Below, in pieces: positions 8,925 to 19,614 of a stretch of 64,000 nt of DNA. Every line of letters begins with the position of its first letter. Position 1 is the stretch's first letter. Below the pieces are notes generated by a model. That model was not told the DNA's origin, did not search any database, and worked only from the letters and a program-made list of their open reading frames with translations. The position numbers and the translations under genes were made by a program. Source of the stretch: Sphingobacteriales bacterium (lineage in GTDB: Bacteria; Bacteroidota; Bacteroidia; Chitinophagales; CAIOSU01); the NCBI GenBank assembly GCA_027486795.1, contig JAIXOI010000049.1, positions 1-64,000 on the forward strand. The letters run 5' to 3'.

Positions 8925-11900
8925 TTATCGTATTAGGGTAATGCTACCCGTTGCTTGGCGTTTTTCGCCGTTGGCATACACCACATCTATAACATACACG
9001 TATGTTCCTTCTGGGGCTTCGTCGCCATTATGCGTTCCATCCCAACCCGGTGCCTCTGATATTTGGTTAGGGTTGTAGTATACCTGCGCACCCCAACGGT
9101 TGAATATCCTTACTTCGGTAACTTCTGCACCAAAAGTATAGAAACGGAAATCGTCGTTGTTTCCATCGCCATTAGGGCTGAAAATATTCGGCAAGGCTAC
9201 CCTGAAGTTATCGTTTACGAATACGGTTACACTTGTTGTAACACTGCAGCCGTTTGTATCCGCAGCAGTTACGGTATACAAGGTGGTTTCGGTTGAGCTG
9301 GCAATAGGGCTTAGACAATCAGTGCAGCTTAAGCCAGCTTGTGGGCTCCAAGCAATACTGCTTAGTGCAGTTGAGCTTGGGTTTAGCAATCCAATCAAGG
9401 TATCTTCCTCGCCCAATGTAATTTCAATATCCGAGTAGTTAAGGGTAAAGATATTGCCATCAACGATACTTACGGTAGCGGTAGAGGTAATGCAACCTTC
9501 GGCATCGCGCACCGATACCACATAAGCACCTTGTGCAAGGTTATTGAATACACTGTCAACTTGGTAAGCGGCGCCGTTTAATGAGTAGCTATATGGCGAT
9601 GAGCCGCCATTAACTGTTACCGTTAAGGTAGCATCACTGCCACCTGTGCAAGTTACCGCACCGGTAATAGTAGCATTAATAACCAAAGCAGGAGATTCGG
9701 TTACAATAGCCGTTATGGTTTCTGAGCAACCATTGGCATCAGTAACAGTTACCGTGTAAGTGCCACCAGGCAAGTTGTTAATATCTTCAGTGGTTGCTGC
9801 GGTGTTCCACAAGAAGCTGTATGGGGCAGTACCGCCATTGGCGGTTATATCCACAACACCATCGTTTGCACCGCTGCAAGTTACGTTTTGCACGCTAGCC
9901 ACGTTCAAGAATATAGGCGGTGTTTGGCCAACTACTGCAGTTGCCGTTGCCGAGCAACCATTAGCATCAGTCACGGTTACGGTGTAGGTTCCACCGGCAA
10001 TGTTCTGTTGGTCTTGTGTTGTTGGCAATCCACCGGTCCAAGCGTAAGTATAAGCACCTGTACCGCCAGTAACACCTATATCAATAGCTCCATTGTTTAC
10101 ATTGAAACAAGAGGCAGAAGTAACACTCAATACGGTAACAACCAATTCGGTAGGGGCAAACACTACAACATTGGTATCTTTTTGGCAACCGTTGCTATCT
10201 TGCACCCTAACCAAGTACGTGCCGCCAGCAAGGTTGGTAAAGCTACCGCTGCTTTGAAGCGTGCCTGCATTCAATGAATATTGGTAAGGTGGTGTGCCTG
10301 TGCTGCCTGTTGCAGTTATGGTACCAGTGCTATCACCAAAGCAGGCTACATCGGTATGTGTTGCCGATATGCCAATGGTATTATTATTTCCAATAGTGAA
10401 GGTGAAATTCTCTTCGCATAGGTTGACATCGCGAACGCTGAAGTTATAGGTACCTGCACCCAAGTTGCTAAAGGTACTATCGGTGCCGAATAGGCCGCCT
10501 GCAATAGCATATTTATATGGAGGTGTGGCACCTGTAGCGTTTATTACTATCTGGCCATCGTTTATTCCTTGGCAAGATGCATTTACTACTGTTGCAGTTG
10601 CAGATACAACCGTCGGGTTTACAATGGTTATATCGGTACTATCGATACAACCATTAAAATCACGCACATAGTAGCGGTAAGTGCCACCTGGCAGGTTGCT
10701 GAATGCAGCGTTGTTTACGAAGTTTACACCATCGTCAGAGAAATCATAAGGTGGTGTTCCACCAGCGGCAGATACCACTGCCACGCCATCGCTCAATCCG
10801 TTGCAACTTACATCAATACGGAACAATTGGCCAGCATTTAGAGCAAATGGTTGGGCAATAGTTGCAAAAGTTTGCGTTTGACAGCCGTTTAAATCTTCAA
10901 CATCAATAGTATAGTTGCCAGCCGGTAAGTTGTTGAATACATTACTAGGCTGCGGTGTTCCACCGTTTAGGGTGTATTGGTATGGCGCTGTGCCACCATT
11001 AGGTGTTATAGTTAGGCTACCGGTTGCAGTACCAAAGCAAAGCGCAGCACTGTTGTTGCTTACCTGTGCGCCAAGCACTTGTGGTTGGGTAATACTAAAG
11101 GTAGTATCTACGCGACATCCGAAATCGTCAATTATAACCAGCACATAAGTTCCAACCGATAAGTTGCTAAATGTGCCGCTGGTTACTAGTGAGCCACCGT
11201 TTAGTGAGAACTCGTATGGCGGGTTTCCGTTGCTAGGAGTTGAAGTAAAGGTACCATCACTCAGGCCATTACAGCTTACATTGGTAATAGCCACATTGGC
11301 CAAAATAGTTGAAGGTGGATTGGTTAAAGTAACATTGCCTACTGTATCGATGCAACCATTATCGTCGCGAACCAATACGGTGTAAGTTCCCGCAAACAAG
11401 TTATTGATTACGTTGCCGGTTTGGTAAGTGTTCCCGCTATCAGATGAGTATTCGTAAGGTGGAGTTCCGCCCGATACGGTTACCGCAATCCTGCCATCTG
11501 AGCTACCGTTACAAGTTGGGTCAACACCAGTAGCAGATGATACAAATGCTGGTGGTGTGCCTACGGTAATTGTTTTAGCCCTTTGGCAACCGTTTACGTC
11601 GGTTACAGTAATGTTGTACACGCCTGCTGTTAGGCCAGTTAGGCTAGATGTGGTTGGCAATGCACCTGGAGCCCATGTGTAAGTAAACGGAGAGAACCCT
11701 TGTGTGGTGGTTACGGTAGCTGTTCCGTCGGTGCTGCCAAAGCAGGTTACCGGGGTGCTTGCGGTGGTAAAATCAACATACACCGATGGGTTTTCTGCTA
11801 CAGAAAGCGTGAAAGTGCCTTGTGCCAGAGCGGTAGCTCCATCTACTACTATTGTATAAACGCCTGGTGTACAAATGGTAGTAGTTATTTGCGACTGTGC

Positions 11901-12788
11901 ACCACAAGAGTTGTCGTTAGAGTTGATGATAACGTTACAGTTGGCGTCCAACAAGTACAAGTAACTGTCAAATGTAGCCGCTGGGTTGCAAAGCGATATG
12001 GTAATACCGATAGGGTCGGTTACATTAATGTTGTAGAATACATCATTGCCTGGGCTGTTTGGCCATACGTTGCTATAGCACTGATTGCTATTGAAGTGGG
12101 TTACTGAACTTCCCACGCCAAAATCTCCAAGGGCAATAGCGTTTGAGCAACTGGTGCCCCTGGTGTAGCGCCAAAAAGACTGAATGCGCGGACGATACAC
12201 ATCGTTTGCACATGCGTTCGGTATCATTTGTATAAATCCGTGGTCGAAGGTTTGGCAAGGAGGGCCTAAACGATAGTTAAGCTGGGTTTGAAATGCGTTG
12301 GCAAAGCAAGGAAAATCATCTTCTTCCTGAACGATACCAAATGCACATGATACGTTGTTGCTATAAGTACAGCGGTTGCCCGAGCAGGTTGGGTCAACTT
12401 GATCCGACTCCCAAGCCTCTAACCTTAGGTCGAAACTTGCTGGCACGCCTACCCCTGGGTAAGTACTGTTTAGCATTACGTAATTAAAATCGGCAGAGTT
12501 GGTGCCTGTTGGCGATGGGTTGAAGTCAGAGGTAAGACAATTTCCGCCCTGCCAACCTTGAGCCAAAACGTCGTTGTTGGCGCGAGCCCAAACATAATAG
12601 GTCATCTCATCCGGGTCAGTCAAACCAAGCAATTGGTCGCTTGCGTCAAAAAAGGTACGCACTTCGCGCACCCTTACTTCCAATTGTATCGGTCCGTCGT
12701 TTACTATCTGGGCAGCAACATCTTTGCCGTTAATAAGGCAAATCAGAGTGATTACGAATGCAAAGAAAAGTTGGTTAAATCTTTTCAT
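8925..12788 (-). CDS. SprB-repeat surface protein with gliding-type C-terminal domain (10 repeats)
   Basis: Secreted protein of 1287 residues. The ATG at 12788 is preferred over the in-frame one at 12824, because a clean signal peptide (MKRFNQLFFAFVITL...AAQ) starts there. The N-terminal Cys-rich domain and PPC-like domain (YNINVTDPIGITISLCNPA, YTIVVDGAT) match the flanking paralogues. Ten SprB repeats cover about 340-1110. They include a subtype with PPYeYSlnGG..q.s..F.nL in place of the tryptophan-containing PYtY.W form. A further Ig/PKD-like domain at 1110-1195 (WSPQAGLSCTDC) precedes the CHU_C domain (1195-1287; LPNIFSPNGDGNND, GSITLIR). It is predicted to be a surface protein exported by type IX secretion. 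Terminators on both sides suggest its own transcript. Confidence 0.9.
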   Translation of the reverse strand: MKRFNQLFFAFVITLICLINGKDVAAQIVNDGPIQLEVRVREVRTFFDASDQLLGLTDPDEMTYYVWARANNDVLAQGWQGGNCLTSDFNPSPTGTNSADFNYVMLNSTYPGVGVPASFDLRLEAWESDQVDPTCSGNRCTYSNNVSCAFGIVQEEDDFPCFANAFQTQLNYRLGPPCQTFDHGFIQMIPNACANDVYRPRIQSFWRYTRGTSCSNAIALGDFGVGSSVTHFNSNQCYSNVWPNSPGNDVFYNINVTDPIGITISLCNPAATFDSYLYLLDANCNVIINSNDNSCGAQSQITTTICTPGVYTIVVDGATALAQGTFTLSVAENPSVYVDFTTASTPVTCFGSTDGTATVTTTQGFSPFTYTWAPGALPTTSSLTGLTAGVYNITVTDVNGCQRAKTITVGTPPAFVSSATGVDPTCNGSSDGRIAVTVSGGTPPYEYSSDSGNTYQTGNVINNLFAGTYTVLVRDDNGCIDTVGNVTLTNPPSTILANVAITNVSCNGLSDGTFTSTPSNGNPPYEFSLNGGSLVTSGTFSNLSVGTYVLVIIDDFGCRVDTTFSITQPQVLGAQVSNNSAALCFGTATGSLTITPNGGTAPYQYTLNGGTPQPSNVFNNLPAGNYTIDVEDLNGCQTQTFATIAQPFALNAGQLFRIDVSCNGLSDGVAVVSAAGGTPPYDFSDDGVNFVNNAAFSNLPGGTYRYYVRDFNGCIDSTDITIVNPTVVSATATVVNASCQGINDGQIVINATGATPPYKYAIAGGLFGTDSTFSNLGAGTYNFSVRDVNLCEENFTFTIGNNNTIGISATHTDVACFGDSTGTITATGSTGTPPYQYSLNAGTLQSSGSFTNLAGGTYLVRVQDSNGCQKDTNVVVFAPTELVVTVLSVTSASCFNVNNGAIDIGVTGGTGAYTYAWTGGLPTTQDQQNIAGGTYTVTVTDANGCSATATAVVGQTPPIFLNVASVQNVTCSGANDGVVDITANGGTAPYSFLWNTAATTEDINNLPGGTYTVTVTDANGCSETITAIVTESPALVINATITGAVTCTGGSDATLTVTVNGGSSPYSYSLNGAAYQVDSVFNNLAQGAYVVSVRDAEGCITSTATVSIVDGNIFTLNYSDIEITLGEEDTLIGLLNPSSTALSSIAWSPQAGLSCTDCLSPIASSTETTLYTVTAADTNGCSVTTSVTVFVNDNFRVALPNIFSPNGDGNNDDFRFYTFGAEVTEVRIFNRWGAQVYYNPNQISEAPGWDGTHNGDEAPEGTYVYVIDVVYANGEKRQATGSITLIR

Positions 12789-12901
12789 AAAATGGTTGAT
12801 TAGCAGGTTGTTGGGTTCAGGCACCTAAAATACGGTTTTTTAGATATTATAGGGTCATTTGTGGACAATATTTAACGCGAATATCAAACTTCAAATACAA
12901 C

Positions 12902-12931
12902 AAAGCCCCACAGCTTAGCTGCAGGGCTTTT
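12902..12931. terminator. Terminator behind the 11-repeat SprB-family gene
   Basis: Stem AAAGCCC (12902-12908) with GGGCTTT (12924-12930), continued by CAGC/GCTG inside. It lies 22 bases past the stop of the minus-strand gene at 12953. Confidence 0.85.
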
Positions 12932-12952
12932 GTTCTATTTGTTTAGTTTAGT

Positions 12953-15900
12953 TTAACGCAGCAACACTACTGTTCCGCTTTCGTTAAACTCAAAACCATC
13001 AAGGAACGTACCTTTCACGTAATAAAGGTAGGTTTCAGGGGTTAAAACGGTTCCTTTATAGGTGCCGTCCCAACCTTTTAATATATCGTTCGACTCGAAA
13101 ACTTTTTCACCCCAACGGTTGAAAACCTTTATTTCAATCTCGCCTGCTGAGCCAAAGTCGATAGGCGCCCAAACGTCATTTCGGCCATCTCCGTTTGGCG
13201 AGAATGCATTCGGGAAGAAAATCTCAAACTTGTTCTTAATCACCACTACAATTTGTTCCGTTGCAATACAGCCGTTGGTATCGGTAGCGGTTAGGGTATA
13301 AGTGGTCGTTTCAAGTGGCGAAGCCTGAGGGTTTTCACAATCGGTGCAACTCAAACCATCGGCCGGGCTCCAAGCGTATGATACTATTCCGGTTAGGCTA
13401 TTGTTTTCGGGCTGCAAAGCTACCTGTGCCCCGCGCGAGATAAACACATAAGGATCTTCGAAATACACTTCCCATGCCGCTGGCTGGCTAATGGTAAACG
13501 GCACTAGCACACGGCAATTGTTGGTGTCAAGAATAAGTGCCTCGTAATTGCCTGCATCCAATCCAATAAAGTTAGGCGATGGCTGAAAAACATTGTTTTG
13601 CACCGAGTAAATGTAGCCTGGCCTGCCACCAGTTGCGCTAAGGTATACGCTAGCGTCATTTCCATCAAAGCAATTAACATCAAATAGGCTGTCTACGTTT
13701 CCAACTAGCTGTGCTGGGCCAATTACGGTGGTGCTGGCGGTTACGCTACAGTTGTTTCCATCAACAATGGTCAACGAAATAGGACCTGGCCCCAAACCTG
13801 TAGCAGCTGCGCTTGTTTGTCCGTTGCTCCAGTTGTATACATAGTTGGGCACACCTCCTACCAATGTACTAGTGGCTATGGCATCTGCATCGCCAAAGCA
13901 AGTTATATCGGTGCTGCTTATTGCAAGGGTTAGCTCAAGCGGCTCATTAACCTGGTAGCTAAAGGTTGCAAAACATCCTTGCGCATCGGTAATGGTTAAA
14001 TCATATTGCCCACCCGATAGACCAGTTATGTTGTTGCTATTGCCCACTGCAGGGCTCCAAGTGTAGGTGTAAGGCACACTGCCTCCTGTTACATTTAGGG
14101 TGATTGAACCGTTAGCCTGTCCAAAACACGCCAAGTCTGATATAGATTCGTTGGCAACCAAAGCGCTGCTATTGGCAAGGGTAATAGTATCGCTGGTGGT
14201 ACATCCTTTGGTATCAGTTACCACCACGGTATAGGTGCCAGAGCCTACATTGCTAAGGTTTGGTGTAAGGGCACCGTTGCTCCAATTATAAGTATATGGC
14301 GGGGTGCCTCCGTTTACTAATAAATTGATGCTTCCATTTGTGGCACCTGGGCAGCCTGGGTTGGCACCAGTTAGTATGGTAGCCAATGGCGCGGGTTCCA
14401 GTATTGGTGTGCTTAAACTAGATATTTGGCAGTTTTGTGCGTCCGTTACACTCAATTGATATGAACCCGCAGGCAGGTTTATCAAGTCCTCAGTAGCAGT
14501 GCCGTTACTCCATAAATACACATAAGGTTGTGTGCCACCGGTTACATCTACACTTATGCTGCCATTGCTGTAACCATTGCAGCTAGCATCAACCGTGCTA
14601 GTGATGTTGGCTACCAAGGTGCTTGGTTGGGTAATAATTGTTGAGGTTGAGTCGGCACAACCATCTTGGTCGGTTACCGTTACCCCGTAAGGGCCTGCCG
14701 GTAAGTTGGTAGGGTTTTGACCAGTTGCCGCAGCATTAGACCATACATAAGTGTATATGCCTCCTCCGCCAACTACATCAAGCGTTATGGCTCCCGTGCT
14801 GTTGCCATTACAATCGGCATTGGTTACTGATGCTACATCTGCTTCGAGCCTAGCGTTGGTAAACAACACTGCAAAATCGAAGTAAAGGCAATTATTGGTG
14901 TCTGTTATCAGCACTCCGTATACCCCTTCTCCTAGATTGTTTAGGTCGCGCGTAGTATCGGCGGTAGTCCAAGAGTAGTTATAAGGGGCGGTGCCACCGG
15001 TTACATTCAGTTGGATACTGCCATTGGTTTGCCCAAAACATTGTGGGTTTTGCACCGTCCAAATGATGTTTAGTGGTGCTGGTTCATTCAACGTATGGGT
15101 AGTAGTTGTGGTGCAGTTTTGTGCATCGGTAACCGTTAGTGTATAAGTGCCAGCGGTAACATTCAGCAAGTTAGGGTTGGTGCGGCCGTTGCTCCACAGG
15201 TAGCTGTAAGGCGGGGTTCCACCATTGGTTATGGTGGTTATGATACCATCACTTCCGCCATTACAGCTCAAATTTAAGGTGTCAATTATTGAGGTAACCA
15301 ATAACGTTGGCTGGGTGATGTTATAGGTACTGGTAACAAAACAACTATCTTGGTCATACGCGGTTACCGTATATTGTCCAGGCGATAAGCTGGTTACATC
15401 TTCGGTAGTAGGCCCATGCGACCAATTGTATGTATAAGGCAAGTTGCCACCTGCCAGGGTTATATTCACATATCCATCGGCAGCACCAAAGCAGGTTACG
15501 TTCCTAATGGTATCGGTAGTTAATATAATCTGGGTGGTGGTGTTCACGGTTACCGAGTCTACATTTACGCAGCCGTTAAAGTCAATTACGTTTACGGTAT
15601 ACGTTCCGGCACCCAATGCCACAGCCGTTTGGGTGGTTTGCAACGGGAATGTAATCCAAAGATAAGTGTATGGCGGGGTGCCGCCGCTTGGTGTTACGGT
15701 AGCCGTTCCATCGGTGTATCCGCTGCATTGCACATTTGTAGAGCTTAAGCTCAGCAATAATGGCGTTGGCTCCGTAATGGTAACAGTATCGGCTATTTCA
15801 CAACCTTTAAAGTCAGTAATTTCAACATAGTAGGTACCTGGTCCTAAGCCGTAAACTGAGTCGGTAGTAGTGCCGCCTGTACCGCCTGTCCATTGATAGG

Positions 15901-17086
15901 TATATGGTGGGAAGCCACCAATAACATCCACTTTTGCCCAACCATCGTTCGATCCAAAACAAAGCGCATCGCGTTTGCTCATGGTACTTCTGAAGGTAAA
16001 GTTAGTATCTTCGGTAAGCACCAAGGTAAAGGTTCCTTGGGCCGCAGCGGTTGCGCCATCCACTACTAGGTAGTAAGTGCCTGGCAGGCACAAGTAGTAT
16101 GATACGGTTGATTGGCTGCCGCAGCCATTATCGTTTGATGCTTCAACGTTGCAGTTGGTATCGAGTAAGTATAAGTAGCTATCAAACTGCGCACCATTGA
16201 TGCCGCACAAACTTGCATTGATACCTATAGGACCATTTATTGTAAAGCTGTAAAATACATCGTTGCCAGGGCTCGGCGTAAAGTTGTTATTGTAGCAGCT
16301 ATTGTTGTTAAAGTGCGTGATGGTACTTCCTGAGGCCATAGTACCCAAATCAATAGCATCGGCGCAACCGTTTCCTCTGGTGTATCTGAAGAACGTTTCG
16401 ATACGAGGACGATAAAAATTGTTAGTGCACCCACCACCTGCTACATAGCCTTGGTCGTACCATAAACAAGGTGATATTAGTTGGTTGGTTGTAGAATCTA
16501 AGCGGTAGTTAAGTAAAGGTTGGAAAGGGTTTGCATCGCATCTTAAGTCATCTTCTTCGCTAAACAAGCAACCGAAAAGATTGACGCAACAAATGTTGGT
16601 TTCAAAAGTACAGCGTCCTCCAGTGCTTCCACATGCGGTGATGCCGCTAATAATGGCAAAATCGGTTGGTATATCATCTTCCCAAGCATCCAATCGTATT
16701 GAAACGTATTGCGGAACCGACGGAGTTAAGTAGGTATAGTTGTAAAGAACTGAGTTGTAATCAGGCGAAAAGTCAGGACCACCATTTAACATGGTTAAGT
16801 TTGCCTGGCGGCAGGTACCTCCTTGCCAAGTAAGCCCGCTTACATTGGCATTGTCGTTTGCCCAAACGTAAAAGGTTAGTTCGTCATCCTCAAAGTTTGA
16901 TAGGCCAAGTCCACCAATATTAAGGTTTAAATCAGAGGCACTGTTGCCATTGTACCTAATCCTAATATCGCGCAAGCGAACTTGCAATTGGATGGGACCA
17001 TCAACATAAGTTTGAGCAAATAGCCCTGTAACGTCAGCAGCAAATAAAAGGGCTACCAACATTAAAATAAAGTTAATACGTTTCAT
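12953..17086 (-). CDS. SprB-repeat surface protein with gliding-type C-terminal domain (11 repeats)
   Basis: Secreted protein of 1377 residues. The ATG at 17086 gives a normal signal peptide (MKRINFILMLVALLFAADV...FAQ), so the upstream ATG at 17104 is disfavoured. It has the same N-terminal architecture as its two downstream neighbours: DGPIQLQVRLRDIRIRYNG, DELTFYVWANDNANVSGL, YRPRIETFFRYTRG, then a PPC-like domain with YYLVVDGAT. Eleven SprB repeats run from about 367 to 1200. An Ig/PKD-like domain (WSPADGLSCTDC) and the CHU_C domain (about 1290-1377; FPNAFSPNGDGRND, FNRWGEKVF, GTVVLLR) close it. It is the first in transcription order of the three paralogues and the longest. Type IX export and surface location are inferred from CHU_C. 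Confidence 0.9.
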   Translation of the reverse strand: MKRINFILMLVALLFAADVTGLFAQTYVDGPIQLQVRLRDIRIRYNGNSASDLNLNIGGLGLSNFEDDELTFYVWANDNANVSGLTWQGGTCRQANLTMLNGGPDFSPDYNSVLYNYTYLTPSVPQYVSIRLDAWEDDIPTDFAIISGITACGSTGGRCTFETNICCVNLFGCLFSEEDDLRCDANPFQPLLNYRLDSTTNQLISPCLWYDQGYVAGGGCTNNFYRPRIETFFRYTRGNGCADAIDLGTMASGSTITHFNNNSCYNNNFTPSPGNDVFYSFTINGPIGINASLCGINGAQFDSYLYLLDTNCNVEASNDNGCGSQSTVSYYLCLPGTYYLVVDGATAAAQGTFTLVLTEDTNFTFRSTMSKRDALCFGSNDGWAKVDVIGGFPPYTYQWTGGTGGTTTDSVYGLGPGTYYVEITDFKGCEIADTVTITEPTPLLLSLSSTNVQCSGYTDGTATVTPSGGTPPYTYLWITFPLQTTQTAVALGAGTYTVNVIDFNGCVNVDSVTVNTTTQIILTTDTIRNVTCFGAADGYVNITLAGGNLPYTYNWSHGPTTEDVTSLSPGQYTVTAYDQDSCFVTSTYNITQPTLLVTSIIDTLNLSCNGGSDGIITTITNGGTPPYSYLWSNGRTNPNLLNVTAGTYTLTVTDAQNCTTTTTHTLNEPAPLNIIWTVQNPQCFGQTNGSIQLNVTGGTAPYNYSWTTADTTRDLNNLGEGVYGVLITDTNNCLYFDFAVLFTNARLEADVASVTNADCNGNSTGAITLDVVGGGGIYTYVWSNAAATGQNPTNLPAGPYGVTVTDQDGCADSTSTIITQPSTLVANITSTVDASCNGYSNGSISVDVTGGTQPYVYLWSNGTATEDLINLPAGSYQLSVTDAQNCQISSLSTPILEPAPLATILTGANPGCPGATNGSINLLVNGGTPPYTYNWSNGALTPNLSNVGSGTYTVVVTDTKGCTTSDTITLANSSALVANESISDLACFGQANGSITLNVTGGSVPYTYTWSPAVGNSNNITGLSGGQYDLTITDAQGCFATFSYQVNEPLELTLAISSTDITCFGDADAIATSTLVGGVPNYVYNWSNGQTSAAATGLGPGPISLTIVDGNNCSVTASTTVIGPAQLVGNVDSLFDVNCFDGNDASVYLSATGGRPGYIYSVQNNVFQPSPNFIGLDAGNYEALILDTNNCRVLVPFTISQPAAWEVYFEDPYVFISRGAQVALQPENNSLTGIVSYAWSPADGLSCTDCENPQASPLETTTYTLTATDTNGCIATEQIVVVIKNKFEIFFPNAFSPNGDGRNDVWAPIDFGSAGEIEIKVFNRWGEKVFESNDILKGWDGTYKGTVLTPETYLYYVKGTFLDGFEFNESGTVVLLR

Positions 17087-17226
17087 AGCAGGTTTTGTTG
17101 GCACTATATCTGAGTACTGTTCAAGTCTACGAAAATGTCGGGGGCAACAACATTTTTTAGATTTTGACTACCTAATTTGGAAGGTAAGATACAAAGATGT
17201 ATTGATTTTGCCAACAACATGGCATG

Positions 17227-19551
17227 TTAGATTTTTATTTTATACTGCAACACGAAGTTTAATGGGGCTTCCATGCGGGCCGGGCGGTAAGAAATTTCGC
17301 TATTTAATGCATTGTTAACAATCAAACTCAGCTTGCCGTATTTATTAAAGCTGTATCCCATGCGCAGGTTTAATAGTACGGCTCCGTGATCGTTTTGGGC
17401 GCGGTACTCTTTTAGCCCAGGTATGTAGGCTACAAAAATATCATCCACTTTTTCTACTTTGCCATAATAGCGAACATCAATACCCCAAATAAATTGCTTG
17501 TATTCAAGCTGGATATCGTTTTTAATGGAATGCCTCATTCGGTATCTAAGCATAGGTTGTAACACATCTTCAGAAGATGAGCCTATACTTTTAAACAACT
17601 TGCTCAAATAGCTACCGATGTTTTTCACATCTTCACCTTGGTTTAGGTCTACACCATAGGTGTATGTATAGCCACCTTGCCAGGTCACTAAAGTCTGTCC
17701 AATTTTCCCTTCGCCATAAACTGATGCCTCGAAACCTGCAATGCGCGCTCGGCTTACGTTGATGGATTTGAAACCGATGTAATCAATGGCCTCTGCTCCC
17801 TCTGGCAATACATCGGGCAAGTATACATCAAAGGTAAATTCGGTCATGTTCCAGTATTCCATCCAAAACAACGACAAATCGGCATAACCTAGGAATTTGC
17901 CAATTTTGAATCCTTGCTTGATACCGATTTCTGAATTCAAGCCATACTCTGGCTGAAGGTCGGGGTTCGGGAAAATGTTAATGCCTTCAAGACTTTCATT
18001 AACATATCTTTCGGCTATGCTAGGAAAGCGGAAACCTTGCCCAAAAGAGCCTCTCAGATAAGTTGTTTTGCCGGGTTGGTAGTTTATACCTGCCGAAACC
18101 ACTGGGCGGCCATTGCTAAACGCGGTATCGAGTTTAAAATATTCGTACCTAAATCCGGCAACAAGGTTTACTCTGCCAAGTTTTTGATCCATTTGGGCGT
18201 AAGAAGATACGTTGTAGCCGTTGTGGTTGCCCAAATCTTCGTCGGTCAGGTTAAAACGTTGGGCTTGCATGCCAGCAGTGGTGGTAAGGCCAATGCGATA
18301 TTTGCGCTGGAATTGGTACTCGGCTAAAAATTGGTCGGCAACAGGGTTGGCTGCTGTAAAGTATAGGTTTACGTGGTAATAGCGGAAACGAAGGGTATGC
18401 TTGTTGCCAAATTTATCGAAATAAGTAACCCAAGGGTCAATCATGATACTGCGCCTGCGCTGAGCACTTATGGTGCCGCGTTCTCGGTTTCCGTTGCTAC
18501 CAAAAGGAACGTATGCTCCTGTTGCGGTGCTGTTCCAGAAGAAATAATCGCCTTCTTGGCTGTCCATGAGGTTGGCCAAAATGCCATAGGATAGACCGGG
18601 TGCACTGTGCGGGCGATGACGATATTGCAGTGTAAGGCGCGAAAAGCCAGAGTCAAGAAGGCGGATAAAGCCAGTGGTTTTGTTGTAGTTTACACCAATA
18701 GATAGGTCATGGTCGCCAAAACGGTGCTTGGTACTGAACTGGCCTCCATAGCGCATGGGGTTGTTGGGGGCATCGGTCCACCAGGCATAGTCTTTGTTTC
18801 GTGGTTTTGCATATCCGTTGTAGTATATCAAGGCCTCTGTTTCTGGCTTGTCTTTTGCGTAACCGGTGCGTACGTTTACCACACCGTTCAGCGCCGAAGC
18901 ACCGTATAATGCCGATGCCGCCGATTTGGTTACTTCTACTTGGTCTACAATTTCCAGAGGCACAAAATTCCAACGTATCTCGCCGCGGTCAACGCTCAAA
19001 AGCGGTAAGTCGTTTATCAAAAGCAAAACCCTACTACCGGCACCAAATTGGTAACCGCTACCGCCGCGTATGGTTATTTGGTTATCGAACATGGTAACTC
19101 CAGCCACTTTATCAATAGCTTCTGATAGGGTAACACTGTTCGTATTGGTTATCAAATCTTTTTTGAGTACTTCTATACTTACAGTTTCTTCTACCAACCT
19201 GCGTTCGGTTTTGGTACCGCTCACCGTTACTACGTTTAGCTCCTCAGCACCTCCTAGCATCCGTATATCAAGGGTTACGGTTTCGCCTGCTTTAGTGCGT
19301 ACTTCTTTGCTGGTTGGCTTAAAACCGATAAAGCTAAACTGAACTTGAAAGTTTCCGGGTGCTACCTCTAGCGAGAATTTACCGTCAAGATCAGTAGCTG
19401 TTCCTGTTGAGTCGTTTACCATTACAGTTACCCCAGGTAGGGTTTCTTTGGTCTTTGAATCGTACACGGTACCTTGTATTATTGCCGTTTGGGCAAAAAC
19501 TAAAGAAGGTAAAAGGCACAATAGCAGAGTGAAAAGGTAAGCCTGTTTCAC
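17227..19551 (-). CDS. TonB-dependent outer membrane receptor with CarboxypepD_reg domain
   Basis: Outer membrane transporter of 774 residues, powered by TonB. Signal peptide 1-20; carboxypeptidase-regulatory-like beta domain about 24-105 (IIQGTVYDSKTKETLPGVTV, GTATDLDGKFSL); plug about 115-225 (QITIRGGSGYQFGAGSRVLL, VEVTKSAASALYGASALNGV); 22-stranded barrel to the C-terminus. It is shorter than SusC-type receptors (about 1000 residues) and no SusD gene is adjacent, so it is not a classical polysaccharide utilisation pair. The substrate cannot be read from the sequence; siderophore, cobalamin or another metal complex are all possible. It lies upstream of the SprB-family genes, 140 bases away, with its own promoter box. 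Confidence 0.92.
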   Translation of the reverse strand: MKQAYLFTLLLCLLPSLVFAQTAIIQGTVYDSKTKETLPGVTVMVNDSTGTATDLDGKFSLEVAPGNFQVQFSFIGFKPTSKEVRTKAGETVTLDIRMLGGAEELNVVTVSGTKTERRLVEETVSIEVLKKDLITNTNSVTLSEAIDKVAGVTMFDNQITIRGGSGYQFGAGSRVLLLINDLPLLSVDRGEIRWNFVPLEIVDQVEVTKSAASALYGASALNGVVNVRTGYAKDKPETEALIYYNGYAKPRNKDYAWWTDAPNNPMRYGGQFSTKHRFGDHDLSIGVNYNKTTGFIRLLDSGFSRLTLQYRHRPHSAPGLSYGILANLMDSQEGDYFFWNSTATGAYVPFGSNGNRERGTISAQRRRSIMIDPWVTYFDKFGNKHTLRFRYYHVNLYFTAANPVADQFLAEYQFQRKYRIGLTTTAGMQAQRFNLTDEDLGNHNGYNVSSYAQMDQKLGRVNLVAGFRYEYFKLDTAFSNGRPVVSAGINYQPGKTTYLRGSFGQGFRFPSIAERYVNESLEGINIFPNPDLQPEYGLNSEIGIKQGFKIGKFLGYADLSLFWMEYWNMTEFTFDVYLPDVLPEGAEAIDYIGFKSINVSRARIAGFEASVYGEGKIGQTLVTWQGGYTYTYGVDLNQGEDVKNIGSYLSKLFKSIGSSSEDVLQPMLRYRMRHSIKNDIQLEYKQFIWGIDVRYYGKVEKVDDIFVAYIPGLKEYRAQNDHGAVLLNLRMGYSFNKYGKLSLIVNNALNSEISYRPARMEAPLNFVLQYKIKI

Positions 19552-19614
19552 GGTTTAGGTTTTAGTTAGGCCCTTTGAAAAAGGGTGGAAATTTTTTCCG
19601 GTTGCGAAATTACT

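Noticed and set aside
11700-12107. Plus-strand frames antisense to the SprB-family genes
   Set aside because: Low-complexity translations that mirror the repeats. The minus-strand frames carry signal peptides and intact domains.
17227-19551. SusC-type receptor of a polysaccharide utilisation locus
   Set aside because: Too short for SusC, and no SusD, glycoside hydrolase or sensor genes adjoin.
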